NCBI RefSeq assembly: GCF_026130545.1
Contig: NZ_JAMOIM010000020.1
Span: forward strand, 32,637 to 96,636
Reading direction: 5' to 3'
From: Lichenifustis flavocetrariae
GTDB taxonomy: Bacteria > Pseudomonadota > Alphaproteobacteria > Rhizobiales > Beijerinckiaceae
DNA length: 64,000 nt
Shown here: positions 15,472-26,099 of the stretch, in pieces
Position numbering within the stretch: the first letter of the stretch is position 1
Layout of the letters: each line of letters opens with the position of its first letter
Program-made: the position numbers and the translations under genes
Notes under the pieces: generated by a model
Told to the model about the DNA's origin: nothing
The model's database searches: none
The model's input: the letters and a program-made list of their open reading frames with translations, nothing else

Positions 15472-16218
15472 ATGCGTCGAGCGGCTTTTTTAGCGATTCT
15501 GGCGATAGGCTCAGGGGTTGCGGCACAGGCCGAGCCCTTCTTGTCGCGTGAAGGGCAAGAGAGTTTTTTCGACCAGTTTGCCATCCAGTCCCCCCCGCTC
15601 CATGGTCAGCCGCAGCTTGACGATGGAACGTCGCCAAGATCCAAGCCGGCCGGCAATCCTGGCGTGACCGCGCCTCTTGTAGCGCCGCCCCCGAAAGCCG
15701 ACGATCAGGCTGGAAAGAGTGTCGCGCCTGTCAGCCAGGCGGATCGTCTGGACGACCTGTTCCAACGCCTGGCTCATGCCGAGGACAGCGAACAAGCGAG
15801 CGGGATCGCGCTCCTCATCCAGCATCTCTGGTTGCAGTCGGGCTCGGATACGGCCGACCTCCTGATGGCCCGAGCCGTCGTGGCGCTGGGCAAAAACGAC
15901 TCGGACCTTGCGACAAAGCTTCTCGACAAGATCGTGGTGATCGATCCCGGTTGGGCGGAGGTCTGGAACAAGCGGGCCACACTCCGCTTCCTGAACGGCG
16001 ACGATGTCGGCGCGATGGACGACGTCGCTCACGTGTTGGTGTTGGAACCCCGGCATTTCGGCGCGTTGAGCGGCATGAGCTTCATTCTTCAACGCAATGG
16101 CATGAAGAAGGAGGCCTTGGCGCTGATGCGCAAAGCCGCCAGCATCTATCCTCACAATACCGAGCTTGAGAAGGTCAAGTCTCAGCTTGAGCTGGAAGTC
16201 GAGGGGCGCGACATCTAG
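15472..16218 (+). CDS. Secreted TPR-repeat protein
   Basis: A protein of 248 residues with an N-terminal signal peptide (RRAAFLAILAIGSGVAAQAE, cleavage near residue 20), a proline-rich linker (about 40-80) and at least three tetratricopeptide-like helix pairs from about residue 90 (ATKLLDKIVVIDPGWAEVWNKRA, VLVLEPRHFGALSG). It is probably periplasmic and binds partner proteins. No enzyme motif is seen. It lies alone between rpmJ and the SDR gene. Confidence 0.8.
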   Translation: MRRAAFLAILAIGSGVAAQAEPFLSREGQESFFDQFAIQSPPLHGQPQLDDGTSPRSKPAGNPGVTAPLVAPPPKADDQAGKSVAPVSQADRLDDLFQRLAHAEDSEQASGIALLIQHLWLQSGSDTADLLMARAVVALGKNDSDLATKLLDKIVVIDPGWAEVWNKRATLRFLNGDDVGAMDDVAHVLVLEPRHFGALSGMSFILQRNGMKKEALALMRKAASIYPHNTELEKVKSQLELEVEGRDI

Positions 16219-16294
16219 AGTTCTGCGATGGTGCCGCGTCGATGCGGAGCGTGGCTGTCATGCGCCGCCTGATGGCATCTCCAGGGAGGATGAC

Positions 16295-17068
16295 GTGACA
16301 ACCTTGAAGATCCCCGATTTGGCCGGCAAAGTGTTTCTCGTCACCGGGGCGTCGACGGGCATCGGGGCCGGCGTGGCGATAGCGCTTGCGGCTCAAGGTG
16401 CGCGCGTGGGAATTCATTTCAACGCCAGTGAGTCGGCGGCCACCGAGGTCGCGGCCGCCATCGCTGATGCGGGCGGCGAAAGCTTTCTGGTCGGTGGCAA
16501 CATGGCCGACCATGATCAGGCCGTGTCGGTGGTCGATCGCACGGCCGCGCATTTCGGCCGGCTCGACGGGCTGATCAACAATGCCGGAAGTATGCTGGGT
16601 CGCGTCCCAACGCTCGACTCCAATGCGGATCACGACCGGGCGGTCGTCGACCTCAACTCCCACTCGGTGATTTGGGCCTCCCGGGCCGCGCATCCCTGGT
16701 TGAAGAAGCAGGGTGGGGTCATCATCAATGTCACGTCGATCGCGGCGCGCAATGGCGGCGGCGGTGGCGCCGTGCTCTACGCGGCCGCGAAGGGTTTCGT
16801 GAGCACATTCACGCGGGGCTTCGCCAAGGAAGTTGTCGGCGATCGGATTCGGGTGAATGCGGTGTCGCCGGGCGTCATTCTCACCCCGTTCCATGAGCGG
16901 TTCAGCACCGAAGCGCAAATGCAGGGCATGGTCTCCGCTGTTCCCATGGGGCGGGCCGGCACGGTCGAGGATTGCGTCGGGACGTTCCTGTTTCTCGCTT
17001 CCGACGCTCTCAGCGGCTATGTCACCGGCCAGATCATCGAGGTGAACGGCGGGCAGCTCATGCCCTAA
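16295..17068 (+). CDS. SDR family NAD(P)-dependent oxidoreductase
   Basis: A classical short-chain dehydrogenase of 257 residues: TGASTGIGAG (cofactor loop), NNAGS, VTSIA with the catalytic serine region, YAAAKG (Tyr-x3-Lys) and the C-terminal EVNGGQLMP. The start is GTG at 16295 with GGGAGGA five bases upstream; the longer frame from 16166 overlaps the TPR gene. The substrate cannot be read from the sequence. The next gene is a MocA-type dehydrogenase, so sugar or polyol metabolism is possible. Confidence 0.87.
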   Translation: MTTLKIPDLAGKVFLVTGASTGIGAGVAIALAAQGARVGIHFNASESAATEVAAAIADAGGESFLVGGNMADHDQAVSVVDRTAAHFGRLDGLINNAGSMLGRVPTLDSNADHDRAVVDLNSHSVIWASRAAHPWLKKQGGVIINVTSIAARNGGGGGAVLYAAAKGFVSTFTRGFAKEVVGDRIRVNAVSPGVILTPFHERFSTEAQMQGMVSAVPMGRAGTVEDCVGTFLFLASDALSGYVTGQIIEVNGGQLMP

Positions 17069-17102
17069 CTGCATGGAGTGAGGCCGGGGCGCGTCCCGCC
17101 AC

Positions 17103-17118
17103 CAGCCGTTTTCGGCTG
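17103..17118 (+). terminator. Short hairpin after the SDR gene
   Basis: CAGCCG-TTTT-CGGCTG followed by TCTTC, 35 bases after the SDR stop. A small stem that could end the SDR transcript. Confidence 0.35.
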
Positions 17119-17235
17119 TCTTCGGGGTTGACGGCGGCCCCTCCTGTATGGCCGTGCTCGAAAATGAACTTTGCGGCGTTGTGATGGGGGGCCGGGAACA
17201 GGCGCCTCGAGCCGAGAAGGATGGGAGGCACAGCG

Positions 17236-18231
17236 ATGCTGAAATTCGGGTTGATCGGGGCCGGACGTATCGGCCGTATTCATGGCGCCAACGTTCACGC
17301 CAGACCGGGGGCCGAACTCGTCGCCGTGGCGGACTTCGATCTGAAGGCCGCCCAGGCTTTCGCGGCGGAGACCGGTGCGGAGGCAATGAGCTCCGAAGCG
17401 ATCCTGAATTCCTCGGACATCGACGCCATCCTGATCTGCTCCCCCACGGACACCCATGCCCATCTGATCGAGACGGCCGCGCGGGCCGGCAAGGCGGTGT
17501 TCTGCGAGAAACCGGTCGACCTCTCCTCGGACCGCGTCAAGACAACCCTCCAGGTGGTGGAGGCTGCGGGCGTGCCGTTGATGATCGGCTTCAACCGCCG
17601 CTTCGACCCGAGTTTTGCTGACCTCCACAAGCGTCTGCGCGCCGGTGCCGTCGGCGAAGTGGAGATCGTCACCATCCTGTCGCGCGATCCCGCCCCGCCG
17701 CCCGTTGCCTACATCGAGCGCTCGGGGGGTCTGTTCCGCGACATGATGATTCACGATTTCGACATGGCGCGCTTCCTACTCGGCGAGGAGCCGGTCGACG
17801 TGCAGGCGTTCGGCTCGAGCCTCGTTGACCCTGCCATCGGCAAGGCCGGCGACGTCGATACAGCTGTGGTGCAGATGCGCACCGCCTCTGGCAAACTCTG
17901 CCAGATTTCCAATTCGCGCCGCGCCACCTACGGCTACGATCAGCGCATCGAGGTGCACGGGTCTAAGGGCATGCTGCGGGCCGGCAATATGCACAAGACC
18001 ACGGTCGAGCTCGCGACGGGGGCCGGACTGACGATCGACCCCGTGCAGGACTTTTTTCTGCAGCGTTATGCCGAAGCCTACAGGCTGGAACTCGGCGCCT
18101 TCGTGGATGCGCTGAGCGGCGGCGCCAAGCCCTCGCCCTCGGGCATCGATGGTCTGCGGGCGCAACGACTCGCCGATGCAGCGACGGAATCGGCCAAGAG
18201 CGGCAAGCCGGTGCAGATTTCACTCGACTGA
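17236..18231 (+). CDS. Gfo/Idh/MocA oxidoreductase, inositol 2-dehydrogenase type
   Basis: A protein of 331 residues. Residues 3-30 (FGLIGAGRIGRIHGANVHAR) are the NAD-binding Rossmann motif. FCEKPVDLS carries the family Glu-Lys-Pro motif and GGLFRDMMIHDFDMARFL the His-Asp-x3-Arg catalytic region. These are features of myo-inositol 2-dehydrogenase (IolG) and relatives. No other iol genes are nearby, so the substrate is tentative. The ATG at 17236 has GGGAGG upstream and is preferred to the ATG at 17221. Confidence 0.85.
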   Translation: MLKFGLIGAGRIGRIHGANVHARPGAELVAVADFDLKAAQAFAAETGAEAMSSEAILNSSDIDAILICSPTDTHAHLIETAARAGKAVFCEKPVDLSSDRVKTTLQVVEAAGVPLMIGFNRRFDPSFADLHKRLRAGAVGEVEIVTILSRDPAPPPVAYIERSGGLFRDMMIHDFDMARFLLGEEPVDVQAFGSSLVDPAIGKAGDVDTAVVQMRTASGKLCQISNSRRATYGYDQRIEVHGSKGMLRAGNMHKTTVELATGAGLTIDPVQDFFLQRYAEAYRLELGAFVDALSGGAKPSPSGIDGLRAQRLADAATESAKSGKPVQISLD

Positions 18232-18341
18232 GCCACGCGGCGGCAACTGGTTCCGACCCAAAGGGACGCCGCATTCCCGTTTTCCTGCAACTGCACGACG
18301 TCAGAACCGTTGGGTAGTGCGGGACGGTGGAGGAATGGCGG

Positions 18342-18593
18342 ATGAAATCCCTGATTGCGCTTTTGTCTCTCGCAATGCTGTGCGATGTGGGCGCGTCCAG
18401 TCCGGCCGCCGCACAGTTCTTCTACGATCCGCACGGGCCTCCGCTGGTGTATTACACTGAGCGGCAAGCGTGGCCGCAGCCCGTCATCCGGCTGCCGGAT
18501 GGCCGACGCGTCGCAGTCCCGGCATGGTCGGCGCAAGGTGAGCAACACCGCGATGAGCCTCCGGTGCCCGCGTCACAATATAGCCTCAACTGA
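18342..18593 (+). CDS. Small secreted protein of unknown function
   Basis: An 83-residue protein with a clear signal peptide (MKSLIALLSLAMLCDVGASS then PAAAQ, cleavage after about residue 25) and a short mature part rich in Pro, Tyr and Gln. The ribosome site GGAGG is well placed before the ATG at 18342. I do not recognise the mature part. It converges on pyrC with nine bases between the stops. Confidence 0.6.
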   Translation: MKSLIALLSLAMLCDVGASSPAAAQFFYDPHGPPLVYYTERQAWPQPVIRLPDGRRVAVPAWSAQGEQHRDEPPVPASQYSLN

Positions 18594-18602
18594 GCGCCGT
18601 CG

Positions 18603-19694
18603 TCAGCGGGTTGTGATCTCGCCGATCGACCAGGGCAGGTCTTCGCCGCCCCGAAACACCACGATCTCCTCGTCGTCGACCGCCACCGAGGCGAAACACC
18701 GGGAGGGGCGCTTGATCAGCGTAAGCTGGCCCTCGTTGGGCGCGACCCCGTAGAAGCGTGCGCCGTTGAGCGACGCGAAAGCCTCGAACCGGTCGAGCGC
18801 GCCTTCCTCGTCGAACACTTGCACATAGCTCTGCAGCGCGGTGGCGCCGACAAAGATGCCAGCGCAGCCGCAGGCCGCTTCCTTGGCGCTCGCCACATGG
18901 GGGGCCGTGTCGGTGCCGATGAAGAAACATCCGTCCCCCGAAGTCACGGCCTTGCGCAGCGCCAGCCGATGTCGCTCGCGCTTGGCGACCGGTAGGCAAT
19001 AGAGATGCGGCCGCAGACCGCCCTGAAACAGGGAGGTTCGGTTGATCATCAGGTGATGCGGCGTCACCGTGCCGCCGACACGCGGGGCATGCGCCCGGAC
19101 GATGTCGATCGTCTCCGCCGTGGTCACGTGTTCGACGACCACCTTGAGGCCCTGGTGGCGCGCGAGCAGAGGCAGCAGCGTCTCCTCCATGAAGACCGCC
19201 TCACGGTCGAAAATGTCGACCGCCGGATCGGTTGCCTCCCCGTGGATCAGCACCGGCATGCCGATCGCCTCCATCCGGGCCAGGACGGGCGCCAAGCCGG
19301 GGATGTCGGTCACCCCATGATGCGCGTTGGTGGTGGCCCCGGCGGGATAGAGCTTTGCCGCCGCCCAGACCTCGTCCCGAAAGCCGCGCTCGATTTCGTC
19401 GGGCGTGGTCCTGTCGGTGAGATAGCAGGTCATCAGCGGCCGGAAATCGGAATCGCCCGGCCGTACGGCAAGAATCCGTTCGCGGTAGGCGGCCGCAGCC
19501 GCCACGCTGGTGATCGGCGGTACCAGGTTCGGCATGATGATGCCCCGGGCGAATTGTGCCGCCGTATAGGGGAGCACCGCTTTCAGCATGGCGCCGTCGC
19601 GCAGGTGGACATGCCAGTCGTCCGGACGCCGGATCGTGACGGACAGCGGCCGCCCGGCGGTGGGAGCCGAGGGGAAGAGGTCTGCGACACTCAT
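18603..19694 (-). CDS. pyrC: Dihydroorotase
   Basis: A protein of 363 residues of the E. coli-type (class II) dihydroorotase. DDWHVHLRDG near residue 25 gives the first zinc histidines, KLYPAGATTN contains the lysine that becomes carbamylated, PVLIHGE and VVEHVTT give further ligands, and FFIGTDTAPH holds the catalytic Asp. It closes carbamoyl-aspartate to dihydroorotate in pyrimidine synthesis. It is monocistronic here, with no other pyr genes nearby. Confidence 0.95.
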   Translation of the reverse strand: MSVADLFPSAPTAGRPLSVTIRRPDDWHVHLRDGAMLKAVLPYTAAQFARGIIMPNLVPPITSVAAAAAYRERILAVRPGDSDFRPLMTCYLTDRTTPDEIERGFRDEVWAAAKLYPAGATTNAHHGVTDIPGLAPVLARMEAIGMPVLIHGEATDPAVDIFDREAVFMEETLLPLLARHQGLKVVVEHVTTAETIDIVRAHAPRVGGTVTPHHLMINRTSLFQGGLRPHLYCLPVAKRERHRLALRKAVTSGDGCFFIGTDTAPHVASAKEAACGCAGIFVGATALQSYVQVFDEEGALDRFEAFASLNGARFYGVAPNEGQLTLIKRPSRCFASVAVDDEEIVVFRGGEDLPWSIGEITTR

Positions 19695-19888
19695 CGGCCG
19701 GAACCCCCGACATGAGCTCGCAAGCTCCTCAGGCCACGCGAATGATCTTTCAAGCGCATGATACGTACCGTGCCTGGGGTCCGCCGCCCAGGCTGTAAGC
19801 GGTCTTCAAAGATCTGCATGGCCAGCCGTCAGATTGTGTCTTCCAGACTGGCTGAAACCGATCGGAGGTCGGGTCAAGCCTAAAAGTG

Positions 19889-19906
19889 GAGGCTGCAGTC
19901 AGCCTC
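19889..19906 (-). terminator. Intrinsic terminator of the chemoreceptor gene
   Basis: On the minus strand GAGGCTG-ACTG-CAGCCTC is followed by CACTTTTAGG, 36 bases after the receptor stop. The 7-bp stem and short T run fit a terminator. The rest of the gap to pyrC (19695-19941) shows nothing else I can call. Confidence 0.5.
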
Positions 19907-19941
19907 TCCGAGATTTGCTACATTGTCGCTCGACCCAGGCT

Positions 19942-21861
19942 CTAGAATTCCGTCCAGCCCTCTTCCGGTGCAACGTCGGATTTCAGCGCCGCTCCACCTC
20001 GGCCAAGGGTTTTCAACGCTGGAGAGGTTGCACTCGTGGGGACCGCTTGCCGTTCCCTTGCGTCGAAGCGCACGCTGCCATCGACCTTGAAGCCGCCGAT
20101 CAACTTCGCCAGTTCCCCGGTTTCCTCCGCAAGGCCACGGCTTGCGGCCGTGGTTTCTTCAACCATCGCGGCATTCTGCTGCGTGACCTGGTCCATCTGG
20201 GCGATGGCCACGTTCACTTGCTGCAGAGCAGTCGACTGTTCCTGCGAGCGGGCCGCGATCTCTCCCACGACCGCGTTCAAGCCACCGATCTGACCGGCGA
20301 TGCGGCCAAGGAATTGTCCCGTCTCCCCCACAAGTTCAACCCCGCGACCAACGTGCGTTTCGGATGTCGTCACGAGCGCCTTGATCTCTTTCGCGGCTTC
20401 GGCCGAGCGCTGCGCCAACCCTCGCACTTCGGATGCGACGACCGCAAAGCCCCGTCCCGCATCGCCGGCCCGTGCCGCTTCAACGCCGGCGTTCAAGGCA
20501 AGCAGATTGGTCTGAAAGGCGATCTCGTCCACCACACCGATGATCTGGCCGATCTGCCGGGATGAGGTTTCGATACCCGCCATGGCTTCAACCGCATGCC
20601 GGACCACGACGCCGGATGCTTCCACATCGGCCGTCGCGTTGCCCACGACCTCTCGAACATGAAGCACGCTGCCCGCTGTCTTGCCGATCATGGTCGTGAT
20701 CTGCTCAAGCGCGGCAGCCGTCTGCTCGAGGCTCGCGGCCTGTTGTTCGGTGCGGCGTGACAGATCCTGCGTCGCGGTCGAAATTTCCCCGGATCCCGAG
20801 CGGATCGCGTCCGTATTGGTCGACACCACCCTCATGGTTTGCTGCAATTTTGCGAGGGCGTCGTTGAAGTCATGGCGAAGTTTCTCGTATCCGGTCCTGA
20901 ACGGAGTTTCGAGACGGAACACGAGATCGCCCTGGGACAGACGTTCCAGGCCGCTGGCCACCGCTGTCATCACGACGGCCTGATCCTGCGCCGATCGCGT
21001 CTGCAATGCCTCGTTGGCGTCGCGCTCGCGGTCGGCCGACTGACGTGCCTCGGCGGCAGCGGCCTCAAAGCGACCTTTTTCAAGCGCCGCCTGCTTGAAG
21101 CTTTCGAGGGCACCTGCGATCTGCCCGATCTCGTCCCCACGTCCAACCAGCGGAACCACGACCGAGTTGTCACCGGCCGCGAGCCTGCTCATCAGGGCTG
21201 TCATGGCGGAGACTGGCGCCGCGATGGTTCGACGGAGCCAGAACCAGGCCACCAGCGTCATGGTCAGCGAAACGAGGGCGCCCCCTGCCAAAATGATACG
21301 AAGCAGCGCATTGGCCTGAGCTTCGTCGGCCTCGGCTTCCTCCGACCATCGTTTGATCTCGGTGCGGGCCGCATCGGCCGCCCTGCGGAACTCCGTAAAA
21401 AGAACCGAAGCGCGTTCCGACACGGCAATTGCCGCCGCTTCACTCATCTTGGAAGGATCGCCCCCGAGCGACACGACTTTATTTCCGATCTCCTCCTGCC
21501 AGCCGTTGACGGAAGCCGCCACCGCAGCAACGGTCGCGAGGACGCTTGGTTTGCCCCTAGCGTCTGTCCCGGCATGCGCGACGGCAGCCTCGATGAACTT
21601 GCCCGCATCCTGGTATTTCGTGACATAGCGTGGAAGCTTGTAAAGGATCAGGCCTCGGATCGAGGCATTCTGATCGTAAAGCCCTCCCAACACTTGATCG
21701 ATATCATCGACCACGATCTTAGACGTCACATCCAGATGCGCTGCTTCTGTAAAATTCGATTGGCATAGGTAAATTGAAATACACATTGAAAGGACGGTCG
21801 CTAAGACGCCGCTGAACCCCAGCATCATCTTTTTGGACACGCCAAGATCCCGCAATACCAT
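19942..21861 (-). CDS. Methyl-accepting chemotaxis protein
   Basis: A chemoreceptor of 639 residues. A first membrane helix lies at about residues 11-31 and a helical periplasmic sensor follows. A second membrane helix precedes a HAMP domain at about 190-260 (RRTIAAPVSAMTALMSRLAAG), then a second HAMP-like stretch and the signalling hairpin with DAGRGFAVVASEVRGLAQRS. The C terminus ends EEGWTEF, a CheR/CheB-binding-like pentapeptide tail. I choose the ATG at 21861, preceded by GAAGG; starts at 21885 and 21966 are possible. The ligand is unknown. Confidence 0.9.
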   Translation of the reverse strand: MVLRDLGVSKKMMLGFSGVLATVLSMCISIYLCQSNFTEAAHLDVTSKIVVDDIDQVLGGLYDQNASIRGLILYKLPRYVTKYQDAGKFIEAAVAHAGTDARGKPSVLATVAAVAASVNGWQEEIGNKVVSLGGDPSKMSEAAAIAVSERASVLFTEFRRAADAARTEIKRWSEEAEADEAQANALLRIILAGGALVSLTMTLVAWFWLRRTIAAPVSAMTALMSRLAAGDNSVVVPLVGRGDEIGQIAGALESFKQAALEKGRFEAAAAEARQSADRERDANEALQTRSAQDQAVVMTAVASGLERLSQGDLVFRLETPFRTGYEKLRHDFNDALAKLQQTMRVVSTNTDAIRSGSGEISTATQDLSRRTEQQAASLEQTAAALEQITTMIGKTAGSVLHVREVVGNATADVEASGVVVRHAVEAMAGIETSSRQIGQIIGVVDEIAFQTNLLALNAGVEAARAGDAGRGFAVVASEVRGLAQRSAEAAKEIKALVTTSETHVGRGVELVGETGQFLGRIAGQIGGLNAVVGEIAARSQEQSTALQQVNVAIAQMDQVTQQNAAMVEETTAASRGLAEETGELAKLIGGFKVDGSVRFDARERQAVPTSATSPALKTLGRGGAALKSDVAPEEGWTEF

Positions 21862-21997
21862 GCCATTGCCTTCGATTTGACTCATGGCATCAGGACATCG
21901 ACAGTTTAAAATGTCGTGCATGCAGCGCGACGTGCACGCGCGTGGAAGCTGCGTAACCGTCGCCAAGGGGCGAGACTGCTTTTTCGAGCTCGGCCGG

Positions 21998-24900
21998 TCA
22001 GTCCGCCGGGCCGAACCCTCCGCCCGTCGGCGTGCGGATCGTCACGGCTTCGCCGGCTTCGAGAACGGTGTGGTCGGCGCCTTTGAGGTCATCCTGGCTG
22101 CCGTTGTTGCGACGCACGAAGGCCGCGCCGCATGCGCCTGGCGCGCCACCCGCGAGGCCGTGCGGCGGCAGCATGCGGTGCGAGGACAGGATGCTGCATT
22201 CCATGCGCTCCAGAAAGCGCAGGCGCCGCTCCGTTCCCCCGCCCGAGGACCAACGTCCGCGCCCGCCCGACCCGGATCGGATATGGAAGTCCTCCAGCAG
22301 CACGGGGAAGCGCATTTCCAGCACCTCCGGGTCGGTGAGCCGGGAATTTGTCATGTGGACATGGACGGCGTCGGTGCCGTCGAAGCCTGTTCCGTCGTTG
22401 CGGATGCCGGCGGGCGCGCCGGAACAGATCGTCTCGTAATATTGCGTGCTCGCATTGCCGAAGGTCAGATTGTTCATCGAGCCCTGCGAGGCGGCCACGA
22501 CCCCAAGGGCGCCGAAGAGCGCGTTGGTGACATGTTGGCTCGTCTCCACATTGCCGGCCACGACCGCGCGGGGGTATTGCGGCGCCAGCATCGAGCCTTC
22601 GGGAATCACGATGTCGATTGGCTCCAGGCAGCCGGCATTCATCGGGATGTTCTGCTCGACCATGACCCGGAAGGTGTAGAGGACGGCGGCGCGCGTCACC
22701 GGCGCGGGGGCGTTGAAATTGTTGGGCTGAGCGGGGCTCGTGCCGGTGAAATCCACCTTGGCGCGCCGGTTGGCCTTGTCGACTGTGATCCGGACCTTGA
22801 TGACCGCGCCCTGGTCGGTCGGGTATTCGAAGGCGGAATTGGTCAGCCGGTCGATGACTTGCCGGACCGACTCGGCCGCATTGTCCCGCACATGCCGCAT
22901 ATAGGCCTGCACGGTCGCGAGTCCGAATTGCGCCACCATGGCCCGGATCTCGGCGACGCCCTTCTCGTTCGCGGCGATCTGCGCCTTGAGGTCGGCGATG
23001 TTCTGGACCGGGTTGCGGCACGGATAGGGATGATCGGTCAGCACGCGACGGATTTCGGCCTCGCGGAAGCGGCCACGGTCCACCAGCTTGAAATTGTCGA
23101 TCAGCACGCCCTCCTCGTCGACCGTGGTCGCGAGCGGGCTCATGGAGCCGGGCGAGGTGCCGCCGACGTCGGCATGATGGCCCCGGCTCGCCACCCAGAA
23201 GAGGATTTCGGTGCCGGCCGCGTCGAAGATCGGCGTCACCACCGTGATGTCGGGCAGGTGGGTGCCGCCATTGTAGGGCGCGTTGAGGGCATAGACGTCG
23301 CCCGGCGCGATCTCCGGGTTGGAGCGACGCACCGTGTCGACCGAGCGGTCCATCGAGCCGAGATGCACCGGCATGTGGGGCGCATTGGCGCAAAGTTGCC
23401 CGTCGGCATCGAACAGCGCGCAGGAAAAGTCGAGCCGCTCCTTGATGTTGACCGAATAGGCCGTGTTGCGCAGCGTCAGGCCCATCTGCTCGGCGATCGA
23501 CATGAACAGGTTGTTGAACACTTCGAGCATCACGGGATCGGCGTCGGTACCGACCGCACGGTTGCGCGTGAGCTTGTCGCGCCGCCGCAGCAGGAGATGG
23601 TTCTTGGCGCTGACTTCGGCTGCCCAGCCGGGCTCCACCACCACGGTCTGATGCGGTTCGATGATCAGCGCCGGCCCCACGACAGCTTGACCGGCCCCAA
23701 GATCGGCGCGTGCGTAGACGGAGGCCTCGTGCCAGGCGCCGGCGCAGAACATCGGCGACCTGCGGATCGGCTCCGGTGTCCTGTCGCGCATCACCTCGTC
23801 GGGCTCCTCGATCGCCGCGGCCCCACCCTGCGCCTCGACCTCGACGGCCTCGACCACGAGCGGCTTGGCGGTATCGATGAAGCCGAAGCGGGCCCGGTGT
23901 TCCGCCTCGAAAGCCGCCTGCATAGCATCCGGCGCGCCGAACGGCACTGGAAGAGCAGTGTCGGTCCCGTCGTAGCGCACATGGGCGCGTGACACGGTGA
24001 CGACATCCGCGGCTGCCAAGCCCTGGCCGGCGAGTTCCGCCTGGGCTTCCCGAGCGAGATCCTGCATGGTGGACTCCAACGCATCCCGCGAACCCGCGCC
24101 AAGCGGCAGCACGACGGCCCGCGTGCGATTGGCCCGGATGTCCGCGAGCCCCATGCCGTAGGCCGAGAGCACGCCGGACAGCGGATGGATGTGGACCGTT
24201 TCCATGCCGAGCCGGTCGGCGATCAGGCAGGCATGCTGGCCGCCCGCGCCTCCGAAGCAGGACAGCGCATAGCGCGTCACGTCATAGCCGCGCGCGACCG
24301 AGATCTTCTTGACCGCATTGGCCATATTGTCGACCGCGACATCCAGGAAGCCGTGCGCGACCTCCCCCGGCGTCTTGCCAAGGCTCGCGGCGAGTGCCGC
24401 AAACTTTTCATGGACGATGTCGATGTCGAGCCGCTGGTCCTGCCCTGGTCCGAAAATCGCCGGGAAATGATCGGGCAGAAGCTTACCGGTCATGATGTTG
24501 GCGTCTGTGACGGTCAGCGGGCCGCCCTTCCGATAGGCGGCCGGCCCCGGGTCGGCCCCGGCCGAGTCCGGGCCGACCCGGAAGCGGCCCGCCTCATGAA
24601 ACAGGATCGAGCCGCCCCCGGCCGCGACCGTGTGGATGTGCATCATCGGCGCGCGCATGCGCACGCCGGCCACCTCGGTTTCAAAAGCCCGTTCGAGCTC
24701 CCCCTTGAAATGGGACACGTCGGTCGAGGTGCCGCCCATATCGAAGCCGATCACCCGGTCGAGGCCCGCCATGCGGGCCGTCTCGACGGCGCCGACGACG
24801 CCGCCCGCCGGGCCGGACAGGATCGCGTCCTTGCCTTGGAACAGATGCGCTGCCGTGAGGCCGCCGGAGGACATCATGAACATGAGACGCGGCCGCCGCG

Positions 24901-25624
24901 CGCCGGATGCTTCATCGGGCGTGGCTCCAAGCGCCGCCGCGACCCGATCGACGTAGCGGCGCAGGATCGGCGTGAGATAGGCGTCGACCACCGTGGTATC
25001 GCCGCGTCCCACCAGCTTGACGAGCGGCGAGACCTCGTGGCTGACGGACACCTGTTCGAACCCCGCCGCGCGCGCCAGGCGCCCAACGGCCGCTTCATGG
25101 GCCGGATATTTCCAGGCATGGAGAAAAACCACCGCCAGCGAACGAAAGCCGTCCGCCCGGAGAGTCTCGAGGGTCCGGCCCATGGCTGCCTCGTCGGGTG
25201 CCAGCTCGACCGTGCCGTCGGCCCGCACGCGCTCGGCGACTTCCTCGACGCGGGCATAGAGCAGTTCGGGAAGCACGATATGCTTGGCAAAGATGTCGGG
25301 CCGGTCCTGGTAACCGATCCGCAAGGCGTCCCGGAAGCCACGGGTGATGAGGAGTGCCGTGCGTTCTCCCTTGCGCTCCAGAAGCGCATTGGTGGCCACC
25401 GTCGTGCCCATCTTCACGGTGCCGATCCGCTCCGACGGGATCGCGGCGCCCGGTGCGACATCGAGCAGACGGCGGATCGCCTCGATCGCCGCATCCTCAT
25501 AGGCGCCGGCATTTTCCGACAGAAGTTTCAGGCTGCGAAGGCCACCCGCAGGATCACGCGCCACCACATCGGTGAACGTGCCGCCGCGATCGATCCAGAA
25601 ATCCCACCGTCCGGCGTCGTTCAT
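21998..25624 (-). CDS. Fused hydantoinase A/B (5-oxoprolinase-like)
   Basis: A protein of 1208 residues. The N-terminal ~690 residues are HyuA-like ([27 protein letters not shown]; the actin-like ATPase fold) and the remainder is HyuB-like ([30 protein letters not shown] near the end). Full-length fusions of this order include 5-oxoprolinases and some N-methylhydantoinases, which open a lactam or imide ring with ATP. The ATG at 25624 starts directly at the conserved N terminus. It stands alone, with no transporter or carbamoylase beside it. Confidence 0.9.
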   Translation of the reverse strand: MNDAGRWDFWIDRGGTFTDVVARDPAGGLRSLKLLSENAGAYEDAAIEAIRRLLDVAPGAAIPSERIGTVKMGTTVATNALLERKGERTALLITRGFRDALRIGYQDRPDIFAKHIVLPELLYARVEEVAERVRADGTVELAPDEAAMGRTLETLRADGFRSLAVVFLHAWKYPAHEAAVGRLARAAGFEQVSVSHEVSPLVKLVGRGDTTVVDAYLTPILRRYVDRVAAALGATPDEASGARRPRLMFMMSSGGLTAAHLFQGKDAILSGPAGGVVGAVETARMAGLDRVIGFDMGGTSTDVSHFKGELERAFETEVAGVRMRAPMMHIHTVAAGGGSILFHEAGRFRVGPDSAGADPGPAAYRKGGPLTVTDANIMTGKLLPDHFPAIFGPGQDQRLDIDIVHEKFAALAASLGKTPGEVAHGFLDVAVDNMANAVKKISVARGYDVTRYALSCFGGAGGQHACLIADRLGMETVHIHPLSGVLSAYGMGLADIRANRTRAVVLPLGAGSRDALESTMQDLAREAQAELAGQGLAAADVVTVSRAHVRYDGTDTALPVPFGAPDAMQAAFEAEHRARFGFIDTAKPLVVEAVEVEAQGGAAAIEEPDEVMRDRTPEPIRRSPMFCAGAWHEASVYARADLGAGQAVVGPALIIEPHQTVVVEPGWAAEVSAKNHLLLRRRDKLTRNRAVGTDADPVMLEVFNNLFMSIAEQMGLTLRNTAYSVNIKERLDFSCALFDADGQLCANAPHMPVHLGSMDRSVDTVRRSNPEIAPGDVYALNAPYNGGTHLPDITVVTPIFDAAGTEILFWVASRGHHADVGGTSPGSMSPLATTVDEEGVLIDNFKLVDRGRFREAEIRRVLTDHPYPCRNPVQNIADLKAQIAANEKGVAEIRAMVAQFGLATVQAYMRHVRDNAAESVRQVIDRLTNSAFEYPTDQGAVIKVRITVDKANRRAKVDFTGTSPAQPNNFNAPAPVTRAAVLYTFRVMVEQNIPMNAGCLEPIDIVIPEGSMLAPQYPRAVVAGNVETSQHVTNALFGALGVVAASQGSMNNLTFGNASTQYYETICSGAPAGIRNDGTGFDGTDAVHVHMTNSRLTDPEVLEMRFPVLLEDFHIRSGSGGRGRWSSGGGTERRLRFLERMECSILSSHRMLPPHGLAGGAPGACGAAFVRRNNGSQDDLKGADHTVLEAGEAVTIRTPTGGGFGPAD

Positions 25625-26099
25625 CGCGACCGTTGCTCCGTCAGATTCAACAGCCTTGTGGCACGGAGCGATCCTCGTGCAAACATCCTGGACGGCACGA
25701 GCCTCGGGCTGGTTCCGGGCGAAGCGGTCTGGCACGAACGACATCGTTGCCACCACGCCGCCGTCGCGGTGGAATGAGCCGCATTCATGTTGGAGAATCT
25801 GGAGAACCGGTATTCAATGCCCAACTCGGCGTGAACGTCGCCGGACAACGCACCAAAGAGTGCGGGTCACCAGGAGGAAGAGAGACGATGATCAGCATTC
25901 ACGAAGGCCGCCTCAAGGGATCGCGGATAGCGCGTTCTGCACGAGAGCTCTTGCCTTCTGGCATTTAGCCGAGATGGCGAACCGCCAATCTCGGTAGGTC
26001 TCGTTCGGACTGATCCAACGCCGTTCACTTCCGCACCGGCCGCAAGACGCGCGCCGCGCCTTCCCTTCATAACTCTGCACCCCCGTCGAGGCAGCTTCA
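25625..26099. other. Intergenic region hyuAB-like gene / DUF485
   Basis: A 475-base region between divergent transcription units, carrying promoters for both sides. The only coding hint is a 26-codon frame at 25888-25968 (listed separately). I see no tRNA, riboswitch or repeat. Confidence 0.4.
25888..25968 (+). CDS. Possible 26-residue small ORF with strong ribosome site
   Basis: ATG at 25888 preceded by AGGAGGAAG with good spacing; it codes for MISIHEGRLKGSRIARSARE plus six residues. No family is recognised. The good ribosome site is the only support. It could be a leader peptide of the DUF485-actP operon or the remnant of a decayed gene. Confidence 0.25.
   Translation: MISIHEGRLKGSRIARSARELLPSGI

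Noticed and set aside
21884..23992. A 702-codon frame on the + strand opposite the hydantoinase gene
   Set aside because: It is the shadow of a real, highly conserved coding sequence on the other strand; the product is rich in Arg, His and Gly, with no family motif.
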